A DNA stretch of 64,000 nucleotides from Drechmeria coniospora (GCF_001625195.1 NC_054390.1:6173222-6237221); one strand, 5' to 3'. Counted from the first letter of the stretch, positions 23,990 to 36,878 are shown. Made by a program: numbers and translations. Notes: generated from the letters alone by a model not told the origin.

Positions 23990-24560
23990 GTACTTACAGT
24001 ACACTGTATGGAGTACCTGTACGGTATTAATTACGGAGCAGTCGTACCCGTTCTTGCACTACCACTGCTAGCACCGCACAAGTGCCTATGGGTACACGTC
24101 CAACGGGCTCGCACTGATTGCAGCATGCGTCTCGCTGTGCTGCGTTACTCCGTAAGCGTGGAACACTGTCACGAGTACTTACTGACATGTACCTGCGTGC
24201 AGTACACGTGTACACTTGTGCGAGTAGAACGGAAACGGGCACGAGGAGTGCTACAGGACTCCGTACTCTGTACTCCGCAGTACAGTACGTGTACTTGCAG
24301 TAAGTATACTGTACGTGCAAGTACCAAGCACATGGACTCCGTACAAGCATACAACAAATAAGTACAAGTGCCACCTTGATGTACAGCCCAGTATGGAGTG
24401 GGAGGTAATACGGAGTGCTTCAGTGAGTAAGGACTTGTACCTACTCACTTGCAAGTACATGTAGTTGCAAGGACGGAGTACAGTACTTACTTACAGCACT
24501 CAGTACTGGATCGACTTAATGTGCTGTGCACTGTAATTAGTGCAAGTACATGTAAGCAGG
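23990..24560. repeat. GTAC-rich repeat cluster
   Basis: Among the densest clusters in the window: alternating ACTCCGTAC, GTACAGTACGTGTACTTGCAG, TGCAAGTACATGTA and similar words over more than 500 bp, non-coding. Confidence 0.7.
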
Positions 24561-26263
24561 AGCGAATGAATCGCAATAGCATCGCCCGCCCCTCCCCTCA
24601 TGCAGAAATCGACCCCTGGCGAGTACTTGAATAATTCAAGTGTACAACAACGCCTATGCACTTGCACGGTACAAAGTACTCGTACTTAGGTGTACATGTA
24701 CAATGGTATACATTCTGTAGGTGTGCTGAAGGGACCCGCCAGATCGGAAGCGCTGGAGACTTTCTGTGCGAGGCCGAACAATGGACGTAGCAGGAGGCAA
24801 GAAACAGGAGGCACGAGGCACGATGCAAGCAGGCAGGCAGCAGCAGGCGAGAGCCCAAGAGGCAGGCGGCAGGAAGGAAGCACTGTTGGAGGTGAGGTAG
24901 GGGCGCTCTGCGACCGGCCACTCACAATGCCCTCGTCAAGCCACACGAACCCTTGCTCGCCAGTGACTTGATCCCGTTGGTGCGAGCCCAGTGGGGTCGA
25001 GGCAAGAGGGCTGCGAGACAGGGAGCCGACACCTAAATTTAGATGCCCACATCAAGCCTGGCGGCAACGTATTGGCCAATCATAGTCGTCCGGTCACTCA
25101 TCTCGATGGGCTGCCACATGCATTATTACGTGGTTTGCACCTGCGCTACATGTACAAGTACAATGTACGGAGGAGGAGGACTCGCGCTTGCAAGTATATG
25201 CAAGTGCCACCCGGCGTACTGGTACCCGTACTCGTACTATAGTCGTACATGGACCCAGGTACAGGTACATGAACCAGCGGCGTTGCGCCGGAGGAAATAC
25301 TTGACATGCAGACGCTGTTCCGTGCGGCTGCAGTACTGTACTTGCATGTACAAGTATCATTGCTCGTGCAACCAACAAATCATACTCGTTACACAGTGGC
25401 CTCATTCTGCCGCCTCCTCTCGCTGAAGAAGACGAGAGAAGGGAGAACAGAGTCGGCTGAAAGTGACGAGGGTCGAGCGTACTTACGAACCAGAGCGAGT
25501 ACGTCATTCGATGCCCATAGGAGTAACCCTCCGCCAATGGCCCGATCTTTTTTTGGAGCGCCAAGAAGGGCGGTGCCGTTTCGCCTTTCGCGAAGCAAGA
25601 TTTCCCAATCAAACCCCGACGACCGACTGGGCCGACCAGGCGAGCCATCATCATGCTACCAAATTAAGCTCAGACTCCAAGTCCGAGGCGGGATGCCGTC
25701 AGCCGCACACTGTTCGGTGCTACCAAAGGCAAGTCAAAGTCACCCTTGATCGGTGCCCGGCCGTCAGCCAAGAATAACTTGGCACACGAGCATGGACGAA
25801 AACCCAACGCACGACGCCGACAGCGCGGCAAGGTCGGGCTCGGCACCAATGAAATGGTCCCGAACCGAGCACATTTTGAACAGGCTCCATCACCCGATCA
25901 TCTCTCCTGCAAATCGGTGCCTGGTCCTCCAGGAGCAGAAGGACACGGACGTTGCCAATTGGTCCATGGAACTGCAATGCCATGTGGGCCGCGGCTCGTT
26001 GGGCCGTTCGTCTCGTCTGTCCAGTTCGCCTTATGCTCACTGAGATACCGATTCCTCGTCGCCAAGACAGCCGAGAGTTCGTGTACTTGCGCTTGTAGTT
26101 ATCCGCGCAGCAGTACAAGTACGGAGTGGCACCTTGTCGGTTGCAGCAGCCAAGGGGTCTCCATCGTCGATGAATCTGCGGTGTCAATTTCCAACTCTGC
26201 CGATGACGGTACTCTGTACCACGTAACTCGAGTACTCCGCAGTGCGAGTACGGCCGCGTAGAG

Positions 26264-26271
26264 TATAAATA
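26264..26271 (+). promoter_or_regulatory. Orphan TATA box-like sequence
   Basis: TATAAATA within GAGTATAAATAGAACAG. No supported gene follows within a kilobase on the plus strand, so this may be chance or the remains of a lost promoter. Confidence 0.25.
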
Positions 26272-27260
26272 GAACAGCGGTTGCTGTCCGTCGGCTGTTT
26301 CACAATCGATGCACGACTCTCCACCAACTGGGAATCAGGTGAACTTTGTGAACCTCGTTCAAACGCCTGTGTCAATTAATGAATGCGGACAAGGCATGTA
26401 TGGACATTGACTGTCGGCGACGAACATGCATCGGTCGCATTCCCCAGAGTCATGACGAGTAAGTACCGTGGTGCAGCAACGAGTATGGGCACGCTGCATA
26501 GTTGCGCCGTCAGTCGCCGACCCTGCTTGACTCACTCGCCACTTTGCATCGGCGCCGCCCTTGACGTCGGGGGTTGATGCCACCGCCGCTTGATGTCAAA
26601 GTCCCCATGCCAAGTGTCACTAGCTTCTGCGCCAGCGAACTGTTGAGATGGGGACGTCACAAACTGACCCAAAAGTAAAAACGCTTGGATGTATAGTATG
26701 GATAGTATGTCCTTGGAAGTAAGGCCGAAAGTGGCTCAACCCTAGGTGGAAGAGTGATGTCATGGCGAAGGAAATATGCCATGCCAGCACATTGCATTGG
26801 CAACGCGTGCCTTTCCCGCCGTACTTACAGGTGCCTTCGTTTGGCGACAAAGGCTTTGGGGGGGAGGGGGGTGTCGTTGGAGCGTAACTGCTTATTTAAT
26901 TGCCCCATGCCACACAAGTATCCGCAAGTGCTTTTGCCGAGTCGCAGGTGTGCCGTAACGAGCCATCGATACACTTCCGGCTTTCGCCACAACGTACGTC
27001 AGCCCGTCTGTCTTGTATCATTCATGCTCTGTACTCGATTTACCTGCTCAGTTGTTGTGCCTCTGCAGCAATTTCAGCGGTTGTGGGACTTGGTCACGGA
27101 GCATCACCTCGCCTGTGTTGGATGTGCTAGACATCCTAGCCGGCGTCGGTTGAGAGTGCCCGAGCAGTGCCCAACGCAAGATGATCGGAAGCAAGAACGG
27201 AAAGTATTGTCATGATGCATCGAGAGCCGGCCGAGATAAATGACTTGCGGACGACAGCCC

Positions 27261-28280
27261 TCATCCCATCTGGCTCAGCTCCACGACGGAGCCGATGCCA
27301 TCGTTGGCAAAGTACAGATGGAATGGTCTCACCGAATGCATGACATTTGACGGCATGGAATAGTACCCGTGACGCACTTCCGGACAGAAACGGACAGATG
27401 GCAACGTGAGAGAAATGTCCCCATCAGCCCAAGGTCGGTGTCGTCGTGCCAGAGATATCCGAGAGGTGACTGCGGCTCACCATCATGTTCCGGCACCATG
27501 TATCATGTCCAATCTTTGGCCGGCGTTGCATCGTATCTTCGCTGCCAAGCTCGGTGCGTACTCTCGTGGAAAGGGGGCCATTTTTTGTACTCGGCTCCTT
27601 TCTTGTGCGCCTTCACGGCGGTGGTGTATCATACCAAGATGGTACCTCGACGGGAAATGGGCGAGGCCGGAGACCAATTCGCCTCCGTTCGACTCTACAG
27701 TACAGCCTCGTTGATGGCGAATGAAAACAGTCCATGCACCGTCACATGGACCAGTCAGTGACCATCTGCACGCGGTCGGGTGTCTTTTAGTTGCCACGGG
27801 CTTCCCGATCTGCCGCGCCTTGGATACAGCAGGGTCCCTGGTCCGGCGAGAAGCAGCACATGGCCGAAGGGACTTGCTCAGAATGGCAAGGTATTGGGGT
27901 ATCGCATGCAGGCCATGCATGAAGGGTTCGAAAGAGCCAGTCGATGGCTCTCCTTCCGTGTCCTCATCTTCTGGTCCCCGGCGAAGGGAAATGCCATGCT
28001 GCCACCGACAAAGAAACGATCGACGGCCACTCGGCCCGGGGAGCTGTAGATGGTGTTCTTCAGGCGTCGGGGGTCCAGGACGGGCACCAAGGTTCGGCAA
28101 TCGGTTTCGAAAAACGGTGGGCCGAAGGAGCAGCATATGCATCATGTGCATGGCCTTGCTTTGGATCAGAGAAGCATAGCCCATGGCCGCATTGTGCATG
28201 CCAGGCCCCCTTGCGGTGATCATATCCTACGGCGTCGACCGTGAACGTCGCCACCCATGGATCCGTTTCGTACCAGAACA
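27261..28280 (-). pseudogene. Decayed protein-coding relic, family not recognised
   Basis: Successive stretches of the minus strand read as well-composed protein with G/C-rich third positions, but in different frames and with internal stops. In order from 28280: FWYETDPWVATFTVDAVGYD; FGPPFFETDCRTLVPVLDPR with VAVDRFFVGGSMAFPFAGD; FEPFMHGLHAIPQYLAILSK; YKKWPPFHESTHRAWQRRYD; and finally an 80-codon open tail (27502-27261) ending RPFHLYFANDG then VVELSQMG and TGA. In the final frame, stops occur at 27697-27695, 27631-27629 and 27505-27503. I could not find a set of introns that removes all stops and shifts, so decay seems more likely than splicing. I do not recognise the family. Confidence 0.5.
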
Positions 28281-28880
28281 GGTATGTACACGAACTCGTA
28301 CACGTAAGGGATGCGGATGTGAGTGTGAGCCTTGGACATGTTTTCGGTATGAGGGCTCGTTGACGGTCAGTACGGAGTACAGAGGTTGGCCCTCATCATG
28401 TGCACGGACCTCTCTCGGCTCATGAACCCAGGTTCATGGAGGCGCAGAATAGCTTGGTACGGAGAGCTTTTCCGTAGCCCATCGTCGTACTGCATGCAGT
28501 AGTACATATGCATGTGCGGAGTACTTGTACTTGCACCAACGTGCATGTAAAATAGATGCCTGTACGGATACGGAGAACTCCGTACAACTACAAACAGTAC
28601 TTACTCACTTTTACTTGTACTTGTAGGTCTGCAGTATAATGTCAGTAGTATAGGTGTGCCGTAAATTACAGTGCACAAGTACGGAGAACACCTACACCTA
28701 CACCTACATCAACGACACCAGTACGGCTATCGCTGCAAGTAGTACAAGTACTTGCTTGCAGCTTATCATGTGCACTCACTCCGTACTTCAAGGGTGTACT
28801 CCGTACAGTGGTTGAACATGACACTGACTGTATCCTGGTACGCCAATGTCACTGCTCGCTCGAGTGGTGGGAAAGCGTAC

Positions 28881-29107
28881 TTATATGATCCCTGCCGTTG
28901 CTCCATCCCCTCGCAAGCTCCCGTGCTGAAGATCCCCATATTGGCCCGCAGGCAGGTCCATGGCCGTCAGGACAAGGCATCTCGGTCGCCAATCCCATCG
29001 GCGTTCCGGGCAGATGCAGCCAAACTCGGGTACATCGAAATCCGAGGCAGCCTCGGATGACGAGATGGGACGGTGGCATGCCCCTACCTGCCGAGCACAA
29101 TTTCATG
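28881..29107 (-). pseudogene. Possible second coding relic
   Basis: A minus-strand frame reads FDVPEFGCICPERRWDWRPR, then CLVLTAMDLPAGQYGDLQHG, and stops with TAA at 28883-28881. Its composition and codon use look protein-like, but there is no start, and the stretch upstream (about 29110-29200) reads DDVCSRTDTLKSWDQPFKP in another frame before a stop. It may belong to the same decayed locus as the relic at 27261-28280. Confidence 0.25.
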
Positions 29108-31359
29108 GCTATGGGTGTCGATGTTTCAAGGCTTGAATGGCTGGTCCCAGGACTTCAACGTGTCCGTGCGCGAGCAAACATCATCTCTCCCCCTGTCCAC
29201 CCATCGATGCGAGTGCGGAACGTTTACTCCTGAGTGCGGATGCACCTCCACGAGTAGGGGGGTCAGAGCCGAGCGGATGATTCTCCATCGTCGTAGCGTA
29301 CGGAGCACCACGGCTCAATACTTGTATTTGCATGCGTGCAGATGTGCAGGTGCTTCTGTGCACAAAGGACGAGCAAGAATCGACGTGCAAGTGAATGCGT
29401 GGCTGGTCGTGAACAAACGCCACGTGTGCCGTGATGCATGTCCGTTTGTAGCTTGTGCCCGCAATCTCATGTCTACAAGCATTCATCCGTTAGCATGTCC
29501 GTATGTGCAACAGTTTGATGCTTCCGACGTTGTCTGCGGTGCTTGGATGCAGGTTGCCTCGTGCCTGCGGACGGCACATGCCAGCGAGCACCATCCGCCC
29601 CCGTACGCATGCGAGGTCACCTAGACTTGATGTTTTGAGCATGGCTGCCTCTCAACCGTCGCTTGTTGATGGCCTCGGCGGGAGCGCGGAGGCGAGACTG
29701 AGGTCTTGAGTCGGCCATACTGCTCCGTGGTGAAAGGGTGAATGAAGGCTAACTGCCAACACGCGTCGTTGGTAGGTTGGCAGGTGGCTAAACGCTGGCC
29801 GCCATTTCCTTACGCCTACGGAGTACTGGCACAAGCAAGTGTACACCTTCGTCGCGGTGAGTCATTGCTTTTGCCTCCTGAGGCAATGCCCATGCACGCA
29901 CATGCACAAGAGATCGATACAGGGGCAAGAGCTGGTCAGGTTTTGTTGGGCTCTTGCTGAAGCTCCCTGGCCCATGTGCGGTTACAAGTAATACTAAGTA
30001 CTGCAGTACGAGGACAGGCGTAAGAACTGTACATGTACTTACACGCACGGAGTAAGTACATCTAGATACTTGTACTCGTACGTGTGTGCACGACCGCGAG
30101 CACTTGTCAACTACAGTACCGTATGTCTATAGTATTTTTTTTCTTCTTTGCACTAACCCGTAATATCTGCTGCACCGGCCCACGGTGTCAGTGAACCGGA
30201 CGAAATCGAGCGGTGCGTCAATTAATCCTCGCAGTATCTACCAGGTATTACTCGTGAGTGGTAGGGACCAGGCAGGTACCAAATCTCGGTACCTTCAAGC
30301 ACTAGCATCTAAGTACTAATGGTTAGTGCTCTCTGTTACCTGTATTAGTAGCTAGTACTGAGCATGCACAAGTTAGTACTGCACTCCGTACTTACTCCGT
30401 ACAGTAAGTTAGTACTTGTAATTAAGTACAACGTTGGTGTACTCCATACTGTACGGAGTACAGGTACAAGCACACGTACTTCCGCCTACACCTGCTATGC
30501 GCAGCCTCGTGGGCGCACCATGGACGACGTTACGGGTGCCTCAAACCCACACGACAAGGTCACAACGGAAAACAGATGCACCGGAGCACGCCTTCTCGGA
30601 CAAGTGCTGCATCGGTACGGAGTACTGCGTCTGTGCTCGTGCTCAACGAGGTACGGATAGGAGAGCTCAGCTGCTCGAAGCGGCAGCGACTCTCCGATGG
30701 TCGTCTTGCTCTTAATGCGCGTCCGCCACTCGCCATCCCAGCCGCTCTGCTCTCCTTGTCAATTCCCTTCCTCCCCTCCTCGCCCTCTCCTGGGCGTGAC
30801 CGACCTGGGCTTCTCGGTTCGTTCCACTCGCCGCCGGCGTGCTTGCCCTGCGTGTGCCGGTAAGTCGATCTCGCTCTGCTCGTTCCGTCCCCTCGTCGCC
30901 CCTCGTCGCCGTGACGCACCCACCAGCATCCTCCCTTCCTTCGCTGAACCCTGCCTCTATTCCTCCCAAAGCCCATGCAAAAGGCTAGCGGGCAGTGCTT
31001 CGTCGATGCCTGCTATCGAATGCCTATTTACTTACTCCGTGCTTGCTGCCCAGGTGCCTACCTACCTACCTGTGCTTGGTCGTGTGCAAACACAATGCGA
31101 CGCTGGAGCCGTCTGCTGTCTTGTCTCAACCCTATCAATGCACCGAGACATCCTTCGGCTGTCTGCGGCGGAACCTTGGTACGATTTGATACATGCTCGT
31201 GCATGTGCAGTGTTTACGTGGCTGAGATGTCGTCCGTCAGCGTCCCGACTTTCCAGCGTACGCGTGCGAGTGCAGTGCGCATATCCAGCCGATTGGACGT
31301 GGCGCCCTCGCCATCCCCCAAGACGTTGAGGGGATGAATTGGCTCGGCACCCGCGTGCC
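29108..31359. other. Intergenic region, about 2.3 kb
   Basis: GTAC-rich clusters occupy 29985-30070 and 30300-30490. From about 30700 to 30960 the plus strand is C/T-rich (CCCTCCTCGCCCTCTCC), likely the upstream promoter or leader of the gene starting at 31360. No gene supported. Confidence 0.5.
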
Positions 31360-34300
31360 ATGATGACTGAGACGGCTAGTTTCACGGCCCCGGGCCTCTG
31401 TGGCTCCACAACAATGGACGCTTCTGGGGCCACGACCATGGCGAACAGCACCTGCAAATCGCCAATCGCCGCCGCGGCCACCGACGCTACTGACTCGTCA
31501 CCCAGATCCCGACCTCGACTGCTCTCTCTCCGTCTTCCTCATCCTCATCCTCGCATCACCGAGCCCCTCGACGCCAGCGATGCCGACGACGGCGACGAAT
31601 TTTTCCACCACGCACCCGTCCTGTCCTCGACCACTCCCTCGCTGAAGCATAGCCCGCTCGAGGGGCCGCCAGCCCGTCCCGACCAGTGCAGGTCCCCGTC
31701 GGCAACCTCATCCTCGCCTCCCCATCTCCCCCCAAATCATCCGAGCCTGACCCCCCAGCCATCATCTCGGGCCCCCTCCTCGGCCGCCCTGCCCAATCCT
31801 GTGTCGCGTTACGCTCCATCGGCACCGGCCAGCCCTTTGGCTGCCGACGGTGAGCAGAATCAACCCACGGGCGAGGACGAAAACTACCATCAGCACCGCA
31901 TCAGCGCCGGCACGAGGAAGCTTGTTCGCGAACGGCAGCATCCTCCCTCGTCGCCCGCGGCTAGGCCGTCACCGCCCCGATCAAGCCCTTCGCACGAGGA
32001 GAAGGCCTCGACGGTGCGCGTTCCACCCGCAGCCGCCGAGACCGTGACCGCTGCTTCGGCAACCTCGCTCACCTCTGTCCATCCTCGTCCATGCCATCCG
32101 AAGCGTCCTTCGTCCTGCCCCGAGGCCCATCGTAGCCGCCACGACGCCGCCACCGCCCAGTCACCTTCGAAGGCGAGGACCGACGCGTCGACGACGTGCC
32201 CGGTAGCTCGCAGGGCACCCGCTTCTCGCAGTGCCAACGGTATATCGACCGTCGGTGGGCCTCCGTCGTCGCTGAGCACCCAGCGTCGCCGGTCCGGGGA
32301 GCGCATCCTCGCTGGCACCGCTCAGGCACCTCGCCCTACGCCGACTGCCGACGGCGTCGACCTCCACGGCCGGCGAGAATTGCTTCTTCCGCAGCGCCTG
32401 TCCCACCAGTCTAGCTCCTCGGATGAGTGAGAGGGTCCAACGTCGTCCTGCCGCCCTCAAACCTCGTGCCCGCCACCCGCCAAAAGCAACTCGCCCCAGC
32501 TGGGTGCCTCCACCCCCGTCCGCGTCCCGCCCATTCGAACATTTCGCGCCTCTAGCTCTCGCAAGAGCCTCGTTCTGGACGCGAACTTGAAATCACCCCC
32601 GCCCTACGACCCCGCCGAGTGTCCTGTGGGGATGGCGCACGAGAGTACGCTACGTGCCCTCGAGGGAAGGATGGATGACACTCTTCGCAATGGAGCCATT
32701 GGCGGCGCGGAAGATTCTGGCGACCTCTTCCTGCGCATCGCCAAAGAGCAATCCAACCGCCGCGGGGCCGACGATGGCGCGCGAGCCGATGTCCCGAGGC
32801 CTGTGGTACGTTTCCTTCCATCTTTCTCCCCTTCCCTCCACGGAGCGACGGAAGGGAATGGCTGCCATGCTCAGGCGGCCTGCGACCCGATCGCCCTTTG
32901 GGGTGTCTGGTCTAGGCGTTGCGGCATTGGCAGCCGTCACGCGTCGGCATTCCGCCCGTGGTGGACTTTTGTCGCTGACCCGCCGTGCTTGTAGTCTCGA
33001 GCGAGTCGCTTCACCCATCGACGCCCGCTTTCCACCGTTGTTGCTTCCTATCACACCACATCCCCGCCGCGCGTGGCTCGTCGATTGTCCGATCACCACG
33101 AGCGACCTCGGTTGCAGGATCTCCACGACGAACGGCTGAGTGGCACTGTACGTACCACGCCGTTTCGATCCCACCTCACCGATGATGGCGCCCGAGCGAG
33201 AGCCCCAGGCTCCGCCCTGCGTCCGTCTCCGCTCGCTCCCCGGCCCCTCGTTTCCTCCCAGGAGACCAGTCCCGAAGGCTCCACCTACGCGCGCAGGCGT
33301 GCGTCGATAACGGAGAACAACTCTGGTGCGGCGGGTCGATCGTCGACCTTCCACAGGGCATCCACGTTGGGGCCAACCCAAAGGGGGGCGTACGGCTCCC
33401 CGTTGGTTCGTTCCATCGACTTCAAAAACCAGCCCATCTCCGAGCTTGCCCGCGGTGGCATCGCGGGAACGGAATCCACCGAATCGACGACGGCGCCGTC
33501 TACCGTCTGGGACGAGTTGGACGACATCAAGTCCAGAATCCACCGCCTCGAGCTCACCGGCAAGCTCCCCTCCACGTCCGGCGCCGCCATTGCAAGTCAT
33601 TCGGACGAAAGACCGCCGACGGCGACAACTACCGTCACCACCATGTCGCTCTCCCCGAAGCGGCCCGGAGCCCGTCAAGCGCCGGAGACCGTGAGCACGA
33701 CATCCCCGCAAAAGGAGGCTCATCCTCTTCTCGTCGCGGCCCTCGTCAGATCGAGGCACTTCATGAGCCCCGAGGCGTATGAGGCCTTGGAATCAGCGGC
33801 CAACGACGCGATCGGCCTTTCGGCAATGCTGGGAACTCCCGCCCAATCCGGACTCATCTCGAGCGGAGCGAGCACGGTTGCCGCCGGAAACGTGACCGAT
33901 CGGCAGCTTCGCAGAAAGGCCGACAGCGTGTGCCGCAGCCTCACGGAGCTGTGCATCGCGCTTGGTGACGGAGCCGTCGCCGCACCCCTCTCTCAGGCGG
34001 ACGGACCTGCAACGCCGGCGGCACCGAAGTCGTACTCGGGCCTACCAGCGACGCTTCGAGCAGACCAGGGCCTGCCCAGGACGAACGGCAGCCCCAGGAC
34101 TCTCTCGAGGTTTGAGGAGCGAAGGAGCCATCTCTTGAACGGCACGGCGACTGCGACACCACGCACCGGCGGCTCGAACGTATCCACACCCACCAGCTCG
34201 AACATCGGCCGCAGGCCATCGTTGCTGGTGGCACGAACCCGTCGGGCGGGCACGGAAGATCCGGACGAGGACAGAAGCTCTTCCCTTCTGCGGAGCCGTC

Positions 34301-34776
34301 GTGCCGGGACGGACGAGGTCGAGGACGGTCGGAAGACGTCACTCCTCGTTCGCAATCGTAGGGGAACGGTTGGTGGGGAGATGGAGGAGTTGCAGTTTCG
34401 TTCCCCCTCTCGCGCAACGACCGAGGTCAATGCGCAGCGCGGACAGGTCCGTGACGGCAGCCAAGAAACGCAAGCGTTGAATTCGGGCGCGAGGCCGCGA
34501 CTCGCCACCACGAGCCCTCGCGCTTCCCGTCTTGCCATTCCCAGCGGATCGAGCCCCGCACCCCCGCGACGATACCTCGACCGCGTCGTGCCAGATCATC
34601 TCGCCACGACCAGCAGGCAAGCTGGGGACTATTCGTCGAGACCGCCGCCGACGAGTCAAGGCATGTCTCACGCGAGGGCCAGCAGCCTAAGCACGCGAAG
34701 GAAGCGGGAGAGCATGATCCCTGCCATCCCAGCCAGCGTCTCGAGCGGCGTCTACAGATGCCGCATCGATCAATGA
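31360..34776 (+). CDS. LPXTG-annotated fungal disordered protein
   Basis: Large, mostly disordered protein of a family widely annotated in filamentous ascomycetes as LPXTG-motif cell wall anchor domain protein; the true function is unknown and a sortase role is implausible in fungi. Exons 31360-32426, 32487-32805 and 32995-34776 give 1055 aa. The first intron (60 bp) removes an in-frame TGA and joins SHQSSSSD to NSPQLGAS. The second (189 bp) joins DVPRPV to SRASRFTHRRPLS. Family signatures are RTFRASSSRKSLVLD, APSTVWDELDDIKSRIHRLE (a short coiled-coil-like segment), LTGKLPSTSGAA and VTDRQLRRKADSVCRSLTEL. A repeated module (RTRRAGTEDPDEDRSSSLLR, then RSRRAGTDEVEDGRKTSLLV, then RNRRGTVGGE) is phosphorylation-site-like. 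The start may be 31360 or 31363. The first exon was assigned by reading frame and family resemblance, so its N-terminus is the least certain part. Confidence 0.82.
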
Positions 34777-35532
34777 CCAACCAAAGCGAGTTCACGAATG
34801 CGATGGCGCACCGGCTTGGCCCCAAGCCTTCGCGCCGCGGCAGTGTGCTGTTCCGCGGAAGGGAAGAATCTTGAAATGGCAGCGGTCCCGTCGTGACGCC
34901 GTCGGCACGTGGACGATTCACACGACGACCGGTGGGCGGGCCGTGCAGGACTTGCTCCTTGCAAGTGTTGACCCCTTACGATGATATGATGTACATCAGT
35001 CTCCCTTGATCGCGAGCATAAGCAGATTTTCTTGGACATGATTTGGCAGGCCGTGCCAAGCAGAGCAGCAGAAAGGTGGTGAGCGACGGAGACCAATGTT
35101 TGAGCGAACTGTCGGAGCTGTCGAAGAGCTATAGCGAGTACAAGTAAAAATAATATGCATACTTTTGGCACGAGTTGTCTTCGCGGACAGTCTCCGAATT
35201 TGGCATTGGATACTCCATTTGAACAGCCGCGGCGTGAGCGTTGGTTGTCGTTGCGGCGTCCCACGGTGAGGTGCTGAGTCACGACCATCTCTAGGGCAGA
35301 ATGCATCCCCACCTTGGTTGGTGTCTCCATGTGTTGAATTATAGCACGACAGCTTCATATCGAACTGCAGGGCATCGCACCCGCATGCTGTATTGCGTAC
35401 ACCTTCTCGAACGGCCCCCAACACGATCCGTCTCAGGAAAGTCGACCAGTGGCGCCGTAGTTAACGTTTGGAACAAATGTCGTTTCAAGATCAAGCGACC
35501 AACCAAGACGCATTTGAAACGAGCCAGGAAGG
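34777..35532. other. Intergenic region between same-strand genes
   Basis: About 760 bp that should hold the 3' UTR of the LPXTG-type gene and the TPT1 promoter. No repeat clusters or RNA genes were seen. Confidence 0.5.
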
Positions 35533-36664
35533 ATGACCGACTCACCTGTTGATGGCGGTTGCGCAGAAAAGGCCGCCGATGTGCACCCGGGAGACAGCAC
35601 CCGTGGCAGCGATATCATGACGTCCGCCACTGGGGGGGATGGTAGGGGCAGAGGAGGGCGAGGGCGAGGAGGACGAGGGGGACGAGGAGGAAGAGGGGGG
35701 CGAGGAGAAGGAGGAGGCGGCGGCCGCGAAAGTCAAGTATCGAGGGCGCTGTCGAGACTGCTGAGGCACCAAGCGGAGAATGCGGGCATCAAGTTGGATG
35801 AAGAAGGGTTTGCACCCCTCGATAAAGTGGTACGTTTGTTCCTGTGCCTTGGACTTGAGCAAAGTCGGAGCATGGTTTCCCTCCCCCCCCCATCACTGTG
35901 GCCCGTTCGAGGCCTCGCCGCTGACATGTCTTCTCTTTTTTCCTTCTACCCAGCTTTCATGGGGGCCCCTACGGTCACTGAACGTGTCCCTCTCCGAGGT
36001 GCAGTCCGTTGTCGCGTCCAACGAGAAGCAGCGGTTCGCCCTCAAGCCCAAGCCCAGGCCTGATTCCCAAGCCGCTTCCCATTCCCTTTCCACTTCCACT
36101 TCGCCCCCTTCTTCGACCGAGAGCAACTCAGCAAGCGACTACCTTATCCGGGCCAACCAAGGCCACTCGATCAAGCTCGAGTCCGCATCCGTCCTCCAGC
36201 CTGTGACGCTCGACGACGTGCCCCCACGCGTCCTCCACGGCACCTACTATGCCTTTTGGCCCTCCATCGTGGCCGCAGGCGGGCTGAAACCCATGGGTCG
36301 CACGCACGTGCACTGCTCGACGGGCACGCCCGAGGAGGGCGTCGTGAGCGGCATGCGCAGGGACGCCGAGCTTGTCATCGAAATCGACGTCCAAGGGAGC
36401 CTTCGGGCCGGCGTCACTTGGTGGAGGAGCGACAACGGGGTGCTGCTGACCGAAGGCGGCCAAGATGGACTGCTGAGCACCACATTTTTCAAGAAGGTGA
36501 CGGGGAGGGCGGCCGACGTGGCCGTCCTGTGGGAGAACGGCGAGAAGGTGGCGGATCTGCCGCCGGGTATTCAAGGCAAGATTCTACACGGCAAGGGACA
36601 CGGCAAAGGACCCCGTACGGGCGGTCGACGGGGAGGAAGAGGAGATCATGAACAAGGCTCATAA
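35533..36664 (+). CDS. TPT1: tRNA 2'-phosphotransferase
   Basis: Final enzyme of fungal tRNA splicing: removes the 2'-phosphate left at the ligated junction, transferring it to NAD to give ADP-ribose 1'',2''-cyclic phosphate (family knowledge). Exons 35533-35829 and 35954-36664 flank a 124-bp GT-AG intron and give 335 aa. After an N-terminal RGG/Gly-rich stretch (about 36-66), the KptA/TPT1 domain begins with SRALSRLLRHQAENAGIKLD. The spliced junction reads GFAPLDKVLSWGPLRSLN. Further conserved parts are IRANQGHSIKLES, LHGTYYAFWPSIVAAGGL and RTHVHCSTG. A Ser/Pro-rich insert (QAASHSLSTSTSPPSSTESN) sits between the two lobes. The Gly/Arg-rich tails at both ends suggest RNA contact (inference). 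A second in-frame ATG lies at 35617. Confidence 0.95.
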
Positions 36665-36878
36665 ACGACCCCCGCATGGCTTCCTTCTCGCTACCATGCA
36701 CAAGATATGAAGATAATCCATGACTAACGCTTGATGACTCGTCTTTTGGCCCGTCACTGCAATATCCACCTCATCCAACCTCGGGCGTGGCACCGCTTGA
36801 CGTATCTGAATCGGGGTGTGTGCAACCTTGACCCTTCAACGGCCGCGGCCAACTACGATCGAGCAGGCATGAAGAGGT

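Larger units (their letters stand above)
22584..27260. other. Gene-poor intergenic region, about 4.7 kb
   Basis: The first 500 bp are likely the promoter and leader of the phosphatase gene. The rest contains a G/GGA-rich tract (23295-23440) with a 17-G run, GTAC clusters (23455-23520, 23990-24560, 25145-25345), and an isolated TATAAATA at 26264. I found no frame with convincing composition or motifs on either strand. Confidence 0.5.

Noticed and set aside
27483..28223. Single 246-codon minus-strand gene
   Set aside because: Only its middle part reads as protein-like; the conserved-looking stretches before and after lie in other frames, so it is treated as part of a decayed locus.
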